Source of the DNA: SAR202 cluster bacterium
GTDB taxonomy: Bacteria > Chloroflexota > Dehalococcoidia > Lucifugimonadales > UBA826
Reading direction: 5' to 3'
DNA: 51,144 bases
Assembly: GCA_022447825.1 (NCBI GenBank)
Contig: JAKUTY010000011.1
Location: forward strand, 1-51,144
Shown here: piece after piece, positions 32,805 through 41,602 of the stretch
Numbering within the stretch: position 1 is the first letter of the stretch
Layout: every line of letters starts with the position of its first letter
The notes under the pieces: model-generated
Databases searched by the model: none
Told to the model about the DNA's origin: nothing
Seen by the model: the letters and a program-made list of their open reading frames with translations, nothing else
Position numbers and translations under genes: made by a program

Positions 32805-35705
32805 CTATAAGTATTCGTTAAGAACTTCTACTAAATGCTTTGTTTTTCTAGTAGTACCAGTTTCAATTTGTTCTCTACAAGATACCCCCTCACTGATTAT
32901 CAATGTATCGGGGTCAGAATTTCTAATGGACGGGAATAGAGACTGTTCACCTATTTCCATGGAAATTTCATAATGATTTTTAAAATATCCAAAAGATCCT
33001 GCCATACCGCAGCAGCCCGCGCTGGTTTCTTGTGTCTGTAAGCCTGGGATTTGAGATAATATTTTCATAGCAGCTTGAGTGCCTTTTAAAGCTTTTTGAT
33101 GACAATGACCATGAAGTAATGCCTTTTGGTTTTTAGGATGATTTGTAAAGTTGATTTGAGGGTCTTTTTCTAAAGCTTCTAATACAAATTCTTCTATTAA
33201 CATAGTATTATCAGATATCTTTTTCGAAATATCTTTGTTTGAATAAAGGTCAGGAAAATCTCCTACAAATCCTAAAATGCAGCTTGGTTCAATTCCTACT
33301 AATTTTGCTCCTTGTTCAACATAAGGTGCAATCAAATTGTAATTGAAGTTAATGTTAGATTTGGCCTTATCCATCATTCCATTTGAGAGCATTGGCCTTC
33401 CGCAACATTTTACATCTGGGATAACAACTTCATATCCTAGCTTTTGAATAAGTTCTACTGCAGACTTACCTATATTCGGGTGATTAAAATTTGTAGTAGT
33501 GTCGGGGAAAAGTAATACAGTTCCCTTAGAAGACTTAATTTGATTTGATTTGGTTCTAAACCATTGTTTCAATGTTTGAGAAGAAAAAGTTGGCAGTTTA
33601 CGTCTTTGGTCAATTCCAATGAATTTCTCTAATAGGATTTTCATTAAAGGTGACGAGATAGTGAAATTAGATATTGGGGCAAAAAATGAACCTAACTTAC
33701 TTAAGGAGTCTACATTTCCAAAAAATCTATTTTTCAGTTGATATCCATTTTTTTGATGATATATGGAAAGGAATTCATATTTGATTTTTGCCATATCTAC
33801 GTTTGAAGGACATTCAGATTTGCACCCCTTACATTCAAGACACAAATCCATCACTTGATACATTCTTTCATCTGTCAATGAAGAGGTTGGAATAGCTCCA
33901 GATATAGCCGCTCTTAATGCATTTGCTCTACCTCGAGTAGAGTGCTCTTCATCTCTTGTTACCATATAAGATGGGCACATTGTCCCGCTAGTTACTTTTC
34001 TGCATTCTCCCTGCCCATTACACATTTCAATGGCTGAAGGTAGACTGCCTCCTTCTGTATTAAAGCCAAATCCATTTCCTGGGTTGATTGTTTTGTATGT
34101 GGTCCCATATCTTAAGTTTTCAGTCATAGGTGGGGAATTCACGATTTTCCCTGGATTCATAATGCCTTTAGGATCGAAGGTGTTTTTGACATCCTTAAAA
34201 GCCTGATAAAGCTGGCTACCGAACATTTTTTCGTTGTATCCACTTCGAACTAGCCCATCACCATGCTCTCCGCTTAGAGATCCACCATATTCTAGGACTA
34301 GATCACTAACTTCGTCTGAAATTCCAGTCATACGATCAATACCCTGTTGATTTTTAAGGTTAATTAACGGTCGAATATGCAAACATCCAACACTAGCATG
34401 GCCGTAATATCCGGCTTCAGTCCCATATTTTTTTATGATTTTGTCGAATTTAGATACAAATTCTGGTAATACTTCAGGAGATACAGCAGTATCTTCAACA
34501 AAGGGAAGTGGTTTAGCATCACCTGGAACATTCATCATCAATCCTAATCCAGCTTTTCGTACATCCCACACTTTTTTTTGGTCTTCTGGATCAGTCATTT
34601 TGTGCATCGCATATCCCCAACCACCTCTTTTCATCCTTGATTCCATCTCATTCATTTTGTGGATCAATTCAGATTCAGAATCAGCAACTACCTCTATTGC
34701 AAGTAAAGCTTCAGGTTCGCCTTCAATAAAACTAGTTAGACGTGAAAATTTTAAATTGGATTTAGCCTGAGTAATAATCATTTTCCCAATTAGTTCTATA
34801 GCAGAAGGATCCATTTCAATTGCAGCGACAGTAGCTTCCATTGATTCAATTAAATCGTGGCAATGGAGAACTGCTAATCCTTTGAATTTTGGGTTAGGGA
34901 CTAATTTAAGCTTAGCCTCAGTGATTGTGATTAATGTGCCTTCTGAACCAACGGCAAATCTTGCCATATTGAAGTTATTTCCACCTACAAACTCGTCTAA
35001 ATTATATCCTGAAACACGTCTTTGAATTTTTGGGTATTTACTTAAAATTTCATCTCGGTTTTTTTCACCGATATTAAAAATACTTTGATAAATATTTCCC
35101 TCTAAATTAGAAAGTCGCATTTTTGACTCTAATTGAGACCCCGATACAGGGCCAAATTGAGTGACTGAGCCATCAGATAAAACAACATCCATGGTATTAA
35201 TATTATCTACTGTTTTACCCCACATGATTGAATGAGCACCACAGGAATTGTTGCCCAACGCTCCACCAACATTTCCTCTATTGCTAGTGCTAGGATCTGG
35301 AGCAAATAATAGGCCAGTATGGCTGATTTGTTTATTTAATTCATCAAGAATTATTCCAGGTTGAGTTCTTACCCATTTTTCTTCAACGTTGACTTCTTTG
35401 ATGTTTCTCATATATCGAGAGAAATCCATGATGATTGATTCCCCTACAGTAGATCCAGCTAAGCTAGTTCCTCCACCTCGCGGTAAAATAGAAACATTAT
35501 GTTTGTGAGCTGTTTCTACAACAGCTATGACGTCTTCATCATTTTTTGGTAGGACAACTCCTAGGGGTTCAATTTGATAGATACTAGCGTCAGTACTCCA
35601 CAATGCTCGAGACATCTGATCAAATCTGACATCGCCTTGAATTACAGAACTGAGATCGTGAAGTAATTCGTCGGTTGGATTAGATGGGTTTGATTTTATT
35701 ACCAT
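32805..35705 (-). CDS. FAD-linked oxidase fused to a CCG-type iron-sulfur domain (GlcD/GlpC-like)
   Basis: 966 residues. The N-terminal FAD-binding (PCMH) domain, about 40-220, has ILPRGGGTSLAGSTVG and GNVGGALGNNSCGAHSI. The FAD-oxidase C-terminal domain reaches about 510 and includes YYGHASVGCLHIRPL and GSLSGEHGDGLVRS. A ferredoxin-like region follows with CNGQGECRKV and CLECKGCKSECPSNVDMAK. The last third has two cysteine-rich CCG domains, CCGRPMLSNGM and GHCHQKALKG with SAGCCGMAGSFGY. The architecture is that of D-lactate or other 2-hydroxyacid dehydrogenases passing electrons through Fe-S centres to a membrane acceptor. The substrate is uncertain; the neighbour dehydrogenase suggests hydroxy-acid oxidation. 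It starts at ATG 35705. Confidence 0.9.
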   Translation of the reverse strand: MVIKSNPSNPTDELLHDLSSVIQGDVRFDQMSRALWSTDASIYQIEPLGVVLPKNDEDVIAVVETAHKHNVSILPRGGGTSLAGSTVGESIIMDFSRYMRNIKEVNVEEKWVRTQPGIILDELNKQISHTGLLFAPDPSTSNRGNVGGALGNNSCGAHSIMWGKTVDNINTMDVVLSDGSVTQFGPVSGSQLESKMRLSNLEGNIYQSIFNIGEKNRDEILSKYPKIQRRVSGYNLDEFVGGNNFNMARFAVGSEGTLITITEAKLKLVPNPKFKGLAVLHCHDLIESMEATVAAIEMDPSAIELIGKMIITQAKSNLKFSRLTSFIEGEPEALLAIEVVADSESELIHKMNEMESRMKRGGWGYAMHKMTDPEDQKKVWDVRKAGLGLMMNVPGDAKPLPFVEDTAVSPEVLPEFVSKFDKIIKKYGTEAGYYGHASVGCLHIRPLINLKNQQGIDRMTGISDEVSDLVLEYGGSLSGEHGDGLVRSGYNEKMFGSQLYQAFKDVKNTFDPKGIMNPGKIVNSPPMTENLRYGTTYKTINPGNGFGFNTEGGSLPSAIEMCNGQGECRKVTSGTMCPSYMVTRDEEHSTRGRANALRAAISGAIPTSSLTDERMYQVMDLCLECKGCKSECPSNVDMAKIKYEFLSIYHQKNGYQLKNRFFGNVDSLSKLGSFFAPISNFTISSPLMKILLEKFIGIDQRRKLPTFSSQTLKQWFRTKSNQIKSSKGTVLLFPDTTTNFNHPNIGKSAVELIQKLGYEVVIPDVKCCGRPMLSNGMMDKAKSNINFNYNLIAPYVEQGAKLVGIEPSCILGFVGDFPDLYSNKDISKKISDNTMLIEEFVLEALEKDPQINFTNHPKNQKALLHGHCHQKALKGTQAAMKILSQIPGLQTQETSAGCCGMAGSFGYFKNHYEISMEIGEQSLFPSIRNSDPDTLIISEGVSCREQIETGTTRKTKHLVEVLNEYL

Positions 35706-35753
35706 AGATTTCTTTGTTACTTTTAAGTGTAATCAGATAATAATACAGGAAAT

Positions 35754-36563
35754 TTAAGCAATACTAATAATTTCGAATTTTTTCTTTCCTTGGGGAGTAA
35801 TTGCTTCAGCCGTTTGGCTTTTTCTTTTTCCTAAAAACGCCTTACCTAAAGGAGATTCGTTTGATATTTTTCCATCGAGAGGGTTTGCCTCGGAAGGGCT
35901 AACTAATGTGTATTTAACTTTTTTATTCTTTTCTATGTCTAAAACTTGTACAGTCGCTCCTACTCTCACAGTTTTGGATGCTTTTCCAGAACTATCAACA
36001 ACCACTGCTGTTCGTAAAAGGCTTTCTATTTCTTTTATTCGAGATTCCTCTCTTCCTTGTTGTTCTCGTGCAGCTTCTAATGGGGCGTTTTCTCTTACGT
36101 CTCCATCTTCTCTAGCATTTTGGATTGCAATTCCAATTGCAGTTCTGTTTGATTCTAAAGACTCTTTCTCAGTAGATAATTGATCAAAGCCATCTTGAGT
36201 CATTTGTTGACCAGAATCTTTCCTTTTTGCGTCTTCATTTTTACTGGAACTTCTAGTTTTCCTTACTCGAAAATGAGTAGCTAAATTAGTTGAAATTTTT
36301 TCAGATTTGTATGCAAAAGTTAAGAATTTTCTTACTGCTTGTAGCCCCTCCATTGCTTCTTCAGATAAACTGTTTTTGCTAGCAATTTCAGCATATGCGC
36401 CAATTTGAGAAGGAGTAATAGCATTCATGTCAGCGTCCTCATGAAAGAATTTAACAAATCTGTTAATTTCTCTAATAGCTGAATTAGATTTTTCTTTGTC
36501 TTTTAAGCTTTCAGTAAATTCCCCCACAAGAGCAAGTAATAGTACAGGTTGTTCGGTGGTCAA
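35754..36563 (-). CDS. GreA-like transcription cleavage factor with an N-terminal integrase-type SAM-like domain
   Basis: Residues about 120-269 resemble GreA/GreB. The N-terminal coiled coil is present with STEKESLESNRTAIGIAIQNAR and DGDVRENAPLEAAREQQGREES, where the acidic tip residues Asp and Glu would act in RNA polymerase cleavage stimulation, and the C-terminal globular part ends with PLGKAFLGKRKSQT. Residues 1-110 are extra: FTESLKDKEKSNSAIREINR, FVKFFHEDADMNAITPSQIG, and MEGLQAVRKFLTFAYKSEKI resemble the N-terminal core-binding domain of tyrosine recombinases. The linker is Lys/Ser-rich. Ordinary GreA is about 158 residues. No catalytic recombinase domain is present. Confidence 0.78.
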   Translation of the reverse strand: MTTEQPVLLLALVGEFTESLKDKEKSNSAIREINRFVKFFHEDADMNAITPSQIGAYAEIASKNSLSEEAMEGLQAVRKFLTFAYKSEKISTNLATHFRVRKTRSSSKNEDAKRKDSGQQMTQDGFDQLSTEKESLESNRTAIGIAIQNAREDGDVRENAPLEAAREQQGREESRIKEIESLLRTAVVVDSSGKASKTVRVGATVQVLDIEKNKKVKYTLVSPSEANPLDGKISNESPLGKAFLGKRKSQTAEAITPQGKKKFEIISIA

Positions 36564-36703
36564 TTGAGCACTCCTTATGGAAGATTAATTCTTTTAGGGT
36601 ATATATCTTAGCAAATCTGTCAAATTTTGGTATAGGTGATTTTGTATTTTTTATGAGTTTTCAGGTAATATTCCATGTGGTTTTGTTAAAACTAGTATAT
36701 GAA

Positions 36704-36739
36704 AGTCTAAAATGGTAAATTACCACCTTAACTTAGACT
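36704..36739. promoter_or_regulatory. Nested inverted repeats upstream of the acyl-CoA synthetase
   Basis: TGGTAA-A-TTACCA (36713-36725) is a perfect inverted repeat with one spacer base. It is enclosed by AGTCTAA (36704-36710) and TTAGACT (36733-36739), also perfectly complementary. The element lies 18 bases before the synthetase ATG. It may be an operator (TetR-like sites have this form) or a leader hairpin. The rest of 36564-36756 contains no gene I can support. Confidence 0.5.
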
Positions 36740-36756
36740 AAAATTTTAGGAAGAGA

Positions 36757-38322
36757 ATGAATACTACTGAATTTCTTAATGTTACCTCCCTTATTGTTCC
36801 AGAACGTACAGCAATTGTATTTGATGGAAAAAGGTTTTCCTTTTCAGAACTTTCAGAAAGAGTAAATCGATTAGCAAATGGATTGCAAAATCTTGGAGTT
36901 GGTAAAGGTGACAGAATTGCTGCAATGCAAGTGAATTGTAATGAATATATAGAAGCATATTTTGCAGCTGCAAAATTGGATGCGGTATATGTCCCCATGA
37001 ACTTTAGGGCTAGAGCTGAAGAGATTGAATACATGGTTAAGGATTCAGCTCCTAAAGTATTTATCTCAGGGGGTAGATATATTCCAATGTTGGACGAATT
37101 ACGACCTAACATACCTTCCGTTGAGAATTTTATATGCTTAGATGGGGCTAATAGTGAAGGTTGGGTTAATTATGATGAATTGTTAGAAAATTCCTCAACT
37201 GAAGAACTTTTTCCCTTAGATGATGGCGATGATTTGAGTATGGTCATGTTTACTGCTGGAACTACAGGATCTCCAAAAGGAGTAATGCTTTCACATGAAA
37301 GCTTTTCATCCTATATATTAAGTAATGTTTCTCCAGTAGAAATGGATATTGAAGAGAAAAATATTTTGACTGTTCCCCTTTATCACATTGCGGGAGTTCA
37401 AGCGGTAATAGCAGCTATTTATGGTGGAAGAACACTAATAATTCAACGTCAATTTGAACCAATTGAGTGGATGACGTTAGTTCAAGATGAATTGGCTGAT
37501 AGGGCAATGATGGTTCCGACAATGTTGAAAATGTTGATGGATCATGAACGGTTTGATGATTTTGATTTGTCGAGTTTGCGTGTAATTACTTATGGAGCTG
37601 CTCCCATGCCTCTTGAAGTAATTAAGACAGCTATCGCTAAGTTCCCTGGAACTCATTTTATTAATGCTTTTGGTCAAACTGAAACTGCAGCTACTATTAC
37701 TATGCTTCCCCCTGAAGATCATATTCTTGAAGGAGATGAACAAGAAATTGAGAAAAAATTGAAACGTCTTACCTCTATTGGTAAGCCTTTACCTGATGTC
37801 GACGTTAGAATTGTAGATGAAGATGGTTCTGAGGTCGCTTTGGGCGAAACAGGAGAAATTGTTGCTGGTGGTGGGAGATTGATGAAAGGTTATTGGAATC
37901 AGGAAGAAGCTACTGCTCAAGCGTTAAAAGGCGGATGGTTATATACGGGTGATTTAGGGTATTTTGATGAAGATGGATATATATTTTTATCAGGTAGAGC
38001 TAAAGATTTTATAAAACGTGGAGGTGAGATGGTATCACCCGAAGAAGTTGAACAAGTTTTACATTCCCATCCAAGTATTGATGAGGCTGCTATTATAGGA
38101 ATTCCTGATTTGAACTGGGGAGAAAGAGTTCGAGCTGTAGTGGTTGCAAAACCAGGAGCTTCAATTGATGAGTCTGAAGTAATAGAGTACTGCAGATCAA
38201 AAATGTCTAGTTATAAGAAGCCTGAATCGATTGTTGTTGTTGATTCTCTACCTAGGAATCCTCTAGGCAAAGTATTAAAAAGAGTATTACGAGAGCAATA
38301 TAACGAGCCAATTACTGATTAA
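36757..38322 (+). CDS. AMP-forming acyl-CoA synthetase (class I adenylate-forming)
   Basis: 521 residues. The P-loop motif is MFTAGTTGSPKGVMLSH near residue 165, the substrate/ATP motif is INAFGQTETAATI, then YTGDLGYFDEDGYIFLSGR with the hinge RAKDFIKRGGEMVSPEE, and the catalytic Lys is in NPLGKVLKR. These mark a long-chain or medium-chain fatty acid, or aromatic acid, CoA ligase; substrate cannot be read off. Start ATG has AGGAAGAG upstream. It stands alone on the plus strand, with nested inverted repeats before it and a decayed frame after. Confidence 0.92.
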   Translation: MNTTEFLNVTSLIVPERTAIVFDGKRFSFSELSERVNRLANGLQNLGVGKGDRIAAMQVNCNEYIEAYFAAAKLDAVYVPMNFRARAEEIEYMVKDSAPKVFISGGRYIPMLDELRPNIPSVENFICLDGANSEGWVNYDELLENSSTEELFPLDDGDDLSMVMFTAGTTGSPKGVMLSHESFSSYILSNVSPVEMDIEEKNILTVPLYHIAGVQAVIAAIYGGRTLIIQRQFEPIEWMTLVQDELADRAMMVPTMLKMLMDHERFDDFDLSSLRVITYGAAPMPLEVIKTAIAKFPGTHFINAFGQTETAATITMLPPEDHILEGDEQEIEKKLKRLTSIGKPLPDVDVRIVDEDGSEVALGETGEIVAGGGRLMKGYWNQEEATAQALKGGWLYTGDLGYFDEDGYIFLSGRAKDFIKRGGEMVSPEEVEQVLHSHPSIDEAAIIGIPDLNWGERVRAVVVAKPGASIDESEVIEYCRSKMSSYKKPESIVVVDSLPRNPLGKVLKRVLREQYNEPITD

Positions 38323-38342
38323 AACAAATGGGATATATATGT

Positions 38343-38543
38343 ATGATTGATGTCCCTTGAAAAGATGATTTTACCACTGCGCATCCTGAATTGATGGGTA
38401 TTTAACTGGAGGGTGTTGAGATTAATGCAGAATTCGCAAAAACACATCCATGGACATATAAGAAAGTTGGGTATAAGTCTTCGATGTAACCTTAGGATTC
38501 ACCCGTTGAAGGTATGAATATTCCTTCTGATTTTACAAATTGA
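38343..38543 (+). pseudogene. Decayed reading frame between the acyl-CoA synthetase and the Mo-hydroxylase operon
   Basis: Frame 38343 onward gives protein-like sequence broken by stops: MIDVP, stop at 38358, KDDFTTAHPELMGI, stop at 38403, LEGVEINAEFAKTHPWTYKK and VGYKSSM, stops at 38487 and 38493, then DSPVEGMNIPSDFTN. The composition and length suggest the remains of a small gene, but I recognise no family. This is the longest stretch without an intact gene in this part of the window. It may just be non-coding spacer. Confidence 0.35.
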
Positions 38544-38559
38544 TTGCGAAGTAAATAAG

Positions 38560-38826
38560 TTAATTCCCGCCTGAGATTGCTGGTAGAAAGTGAACTTCAC
38601 TATTTGGAGATACTTTTTCTATAAGACCCATTGTTATGATATCCCCATCTACAGCAATACTAATACTAGGTTTGATATTCCCTTCGTCTAATACCCTGTC
38701 TACGAAACCTGGATGTAAAGAATCTAGGTTTTCAATGATTTGTTTGACGTTGGTGCCCTCTACCTCCACTCTTGCTTGCCCTTTAGTTAGAGGCTGCATT
38801 TGTGAAGGTATGAAGACTAACGCCAT
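38560..38826 (-). CDS. MoaD/ThiS-family protein (Gly-Gly-Asn tail) at end of Mo-hydroxylase operon
   Basis: 88 residues with the beta-grasp pattern: LVFIPSQMQPLTKGQARVEV, KQIIENLDSLHPGFVDRVLD, ISIAVDGDII and VHFLPAISGG-N. One residue follows Gly-Gly, so the tail needs trimming before activation as a sulfur carrier, or the protein works without thiocarboxylation. It lies 13 bases after the Mo-binding subunit, so a link with molybdopterin or with maturation of the hydroxylase is likely. It is distinct from the carrier at 30148 (shorter, different tail). Confidence 0.8.
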   Translation of the reverse strand: MALVFIPSQMQPLTKGQARVEVEGTNVKQIIENLDSLHPGFVDRVLDEGNIKPSISIAVDGDIITMGLIEKVSPNSEVHFLPAISGGN

Positions 38827-38839
38827 AAAATTATAATCT

Positions 38840-41122
38840 CTAAGATTTAAGCGCTTCCAAAATAGACCCAGGACTCATGGGTAATTGAGTGATTCTAGAA
38901 CCACAAGAGTCATATACTGCATTTGCAATTGCGGGAGTTGGTGGGACAATATTTGCTTCACCTATTCCTCTTACTCCAAATGGGTGTCCAGGATTTGCTA
39001 CTTCTACTATTACAGTATCAATCATGGGTAAATCTAATGCTGTTGGCATCCTATAATCGAGCAAACTTGTATTATTCATTTTGCCTTCATCACTCATGAA
39101 ATATTCTTCATTAAGTTCCCATCCGATTCCTTGTACACTGCCCCCTTGCATTTGTCCTTCAACATAACTGGGGTGTAGAGCTTTACCGGCATCTTGAATC
39201 GCAGTAAATCGGTCAATTGTTATTTTGCCTGTTTCTTGGTCGATAGATAAATCTACGATATTTCCGCAGAATGATCCCCCAACACCTCTAGGCTTGACTG
39301 ATGCCCTGCCAGTAATTCCACCACCAGTATCACTTAATTGGGCAGCAAGTTCTTTGATAGTCATTTTTAGTTCAGAGTCCGTTTTAGAACTAATTATTCC
39401 GTCTTCCATTTGTAGGTGATCAGGGTCTACATCCCAAATGCTGGCAGCTCGTGTAATACATTGTTTCTTTACGTCTTGGGCAGCTTCATATGCAGCCCAT
39501 CCAGTAGCAAAAGTAGTTCTACTACCTCCTGTTACAGCAGTAAACCCAATTGTGTCAGTATCTACTACTGAAGGTCTGACATCTTCTGCAGAGATACCTA
39601 AAACTTCTGCAGCTTGCATAGCTATAGATGTTCTAGATCCTCCAACGTCAGTTGATCCCTCTGTGAGATTAACCGTTCCGTCTTTGTTCAAGGCAATGTT
39701 ACAAGCCGAATCAAATCCTATATTAAACCAAAAGCCTATAGCTACTCCACGTCCAGAACCTTCTTGTTTTTCTGACAGGTAATGTGCATGTTCGCGCATG
39801 GATTCAAGTACTTCTTTCGCTCCTATTCTTTGAAAAACAGGGCCATCTACTCGGCGTGTTCCCTCAGTAGCAACGTTTTTAAGTCTTAAATCAATAGGAT
39901 CCATTCCTAGTTTTTCTGCTAACTCATTTAGCGCTTGTTCAAACCCAAATGCTGCATTTGGAGAGCCCGGAGCCCTGTAAGCAGCTGTTTTAGGTTTGTT
40001 GACTACTACGTCAAATCCGTCTATCAACCCGTTTTCTAAGTCATATGCTGCAAAAACGCATTGAGCGGCTGCGCCAACAGGGGATCCCGCATATGCTCCA
40101 GCTTCCATCGCCATCCAAGCGTGAGCTGCAGTAATTTTCCCTTCTTTGGTTGCTCCAACTTTAATTTTAATTTTAGATCCAGGTGTAGGACCAGAACCTT
40201 CAAATGTTTCTTTTCTGGTCATTACAATTTTTACAGGGGTACCTGTTTTTTTAGATAAAAGTGCTGCAACGGGTTCTACGTAGATTGGGATTTTACCTCC
40301 AAAGCCACCACCAATTTCAGTAGGAGTCACTCTAATCATGGACACTGGCATATCCAAAAGGTCTGCAAGGCTGTCTCTCACTACAAAAGATCCTTGAGTT
40401 TCACACCAAATATGTAGTCTACCGTCTGCGCTCCAAAATGCTGTTCCGTTGTGTGGAGCTATATATCCTTGATGTACTGTTACAGTGTTGTATTCTCTTT
40501 CTACAATTACATCTGCTTGTTTAAATCCTTCTGCGATATCTCCTTTAATGTGTTGGAAATGTTTAGCTACATTACTTACAACACCAGAATCATCTCCAAG
40601 TTCCTCTGTAGTTTGGTCTTCATGTAGTATTGGTGCACCATCAGCCATTGCTTCATCTGTAGTCATTACAGACGGCAATACTTCAAATTCCACTTCAATT
40701 AACGATAGTGCTTCTTCGGCAACATGAGCGTTTGTAGCAGCAATTCCGGCAATAGCGTGACCAACGTATAAAACTTTGTCTCTAGCAAGTATATTGCCTC
40801 TTAAGTCTCTAAGCTTTGTTTCGTCTTCACCAAGCTCCATGATTTTATCAGCAGCTTCAGGAAAATCAGCAGCTGTTACAACAGCATGTACTCCGTCTAA
40901 AGCTTCGGCTTTCGACGTGTCAATTGATATGATTTTCGCATGTGCATGAGGGCTTCTTAGGATCTTTCCATGGAGCAGTCCTGAAGCATCATAATCCGCT
41001 CCATATATCGCTCTTCCGGTTACTTTATCAACTCCATCGTGTCGAACTGGCCTAGTGCCTACGACTTTAAAGTCATTCTCAGTGGATAGCACTACATTTG
41101 GGTCATAATCTGTTGTAGTCAT
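38840..41122 (-). CDS. Xanthine-dehydrogenase-family hydroxylase, molybdenum-binding subunit
   Basis: 760 residues, the large Mo-pterin subunit of a heterotrimeric hydroxylase. It opens with RHDGVDKVTGRAIYGADY and LHGKILRSPHAHAKI. Cofactor-binding parts are EIGGGFGGKIPIYVEP, AYRAPGSPNAAFGFEQAL and RGVGGSFCGNIVDLS, and the catalytic Glu is in GVRGIGEANIVPPTPA near the C-terminus. The active-site loop is AYRAPGSP, not the AYxCSFR of true CO dehydrogenase, so this is a purine-, aldehyde-, nicotinate- or other heterocycle-hydroxylating type. The stop of the 2Fe-2S gene abuts its ATG. Subunit order FAD, Fe-S, Mo is that of coxMSL-like operons. Confidence 0.94.
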   Translation of the reverse strand: MTTTDYDPNVVLSTENDFKVVGTRPVRHDGVDKVTGRAIYGADYDASGLLHGKILRSPHAHAKIISIDTSKAEALDGVHAVVTAADFPEAADKIMELGEDETKLRDLRGNILARDKVLYVGHAIAGIAATNAHVAEEALSLIEVEFEVLPSVMTTDEAMADGAPILHEDQTTEELGDDSGVVSNVAKHFQHIKGDIAEGFKQADVIVEREYNTVTVHQGYIAPHNGTAFWSADGRLHIWCETQGSFVVRDSLADLLDMPVSMIRVTPTEIGGGFGGKIPIYVEPVAALLSKKTGTPVKIVMTRKETFEGSGPTPGSKIKIKVGATKEGKITAAHAWMAMEAGAYAGSPVGAAAQCVFAAYDLENGLIDGFDVVVNKPKTAAYRAPGSPNAAFGFEQALNELAEKLGMDPIDLRLKNVATEGTRRVDGPVFQRIGAKEVLESMREHAHYLSEKQEGSGRGVAIGFWFNIGFDSACNIALNKDGTVNLTEGSTDVGGSRTSIAMQAAEVLGISAEDVRPSVVDTDTIGFTAVTGGSRTTFATGWAAYEAAQDVKKQCITRAASIWDVDPDHLQMEDGIISSKTDSELKMTIKELAAQLSDTGGGITGRASVKPRGVGGSFCGNIVDLSIDQETGKITIDRFTAIQDAGKALHPSYVEGQMQGGSVQGIGWELNEEYFMSDEGKMNNTSLLDYRMPTALDLPMIDTVIVEVANPGHPFGVRGIGEANIVPPTPAIANAVYDSCGSRITQLPMSPGSILEALKS

Positions 41123-41602
41123 TTAAGCCTCCTGCATTCTTTTAGCAGCATCTTGAACTGCTCTAACAATTTTGTCATAGCCTGTACATCTGCATAAGTT
41201 GTTTGCTAGCCAAAATCTGATTTCGTGTTCTGTGGGGTCGGGATTTTTTTCTAGTAATGCTTTGGTAGCGATAATAAATCCTGGAGTACAAATGCCGCAT
41301 TGAAGTGCAGCTCCCTCTAAAAATGCTAATTGAATAGGATGAAGATTTGTGCCATCTGCTACTCCTTCAATGGTTTCAATGGATGCTCCTTGAGCTTCTA
41401 CTCCAAGCACTAAACAAGAAGTCACAATACGGCCATCAATATTTACAGTGCAGGCGCCACAATTTCCATCACCGCAACCCTCTTTTGTTCCTGTAAGACC
41501 TATGACATCTCTTAAACATTCTAGAAGGCTTTGCCTTGGTTCACAAAGAAAGTCTACAGGCTCTCCGTTTATAGTTGTTTGAACATGTGTTTTGGTAGTC
41601 AT
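41123..41602 (-). CDS. Xanthine-dehydrogenase-family hydroxylase, 2Fe-2S subunit
   Basis: 159 residues with two [2Fe-2S] sites. The plant-ferredoxin-type site uses Cys43, 48, 51 and 63 (KEGCGDGNCGACTV). The second, all-helical site uses Cys102, 105, 137 and 139 (QCGICTPGF and LCRCTGY). The arrangement is standard for the small subunit of molybdenum hydroxylases and carries electrons from the Mo centre to FAD. Its start codon overlaps the FAD-subunit stop by one base, showing translational coupling. Confidence 0.96.
   Translation of the reverse strand: MTTKTHVQTTINGEPVDFLCEPRQSLLECLRDVIGLTGTKEGCGDGNCGACTVNIDGRIVTSCLVLGVEAQGASIETIEGVADGTNLHPIQLAFLEGAALQCGICTPGFIIATKALLEKNPDPTEHEIRFWLANNLCRCTGYDKIVRAVQDAAKRMQEA

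Noticed and set aside
36757-37112. Minus-strand frames opposite the acyl-CoA synthetase
   Set aside because: They are shadows; the plus-strand protein has all adenylate-forming motifs.
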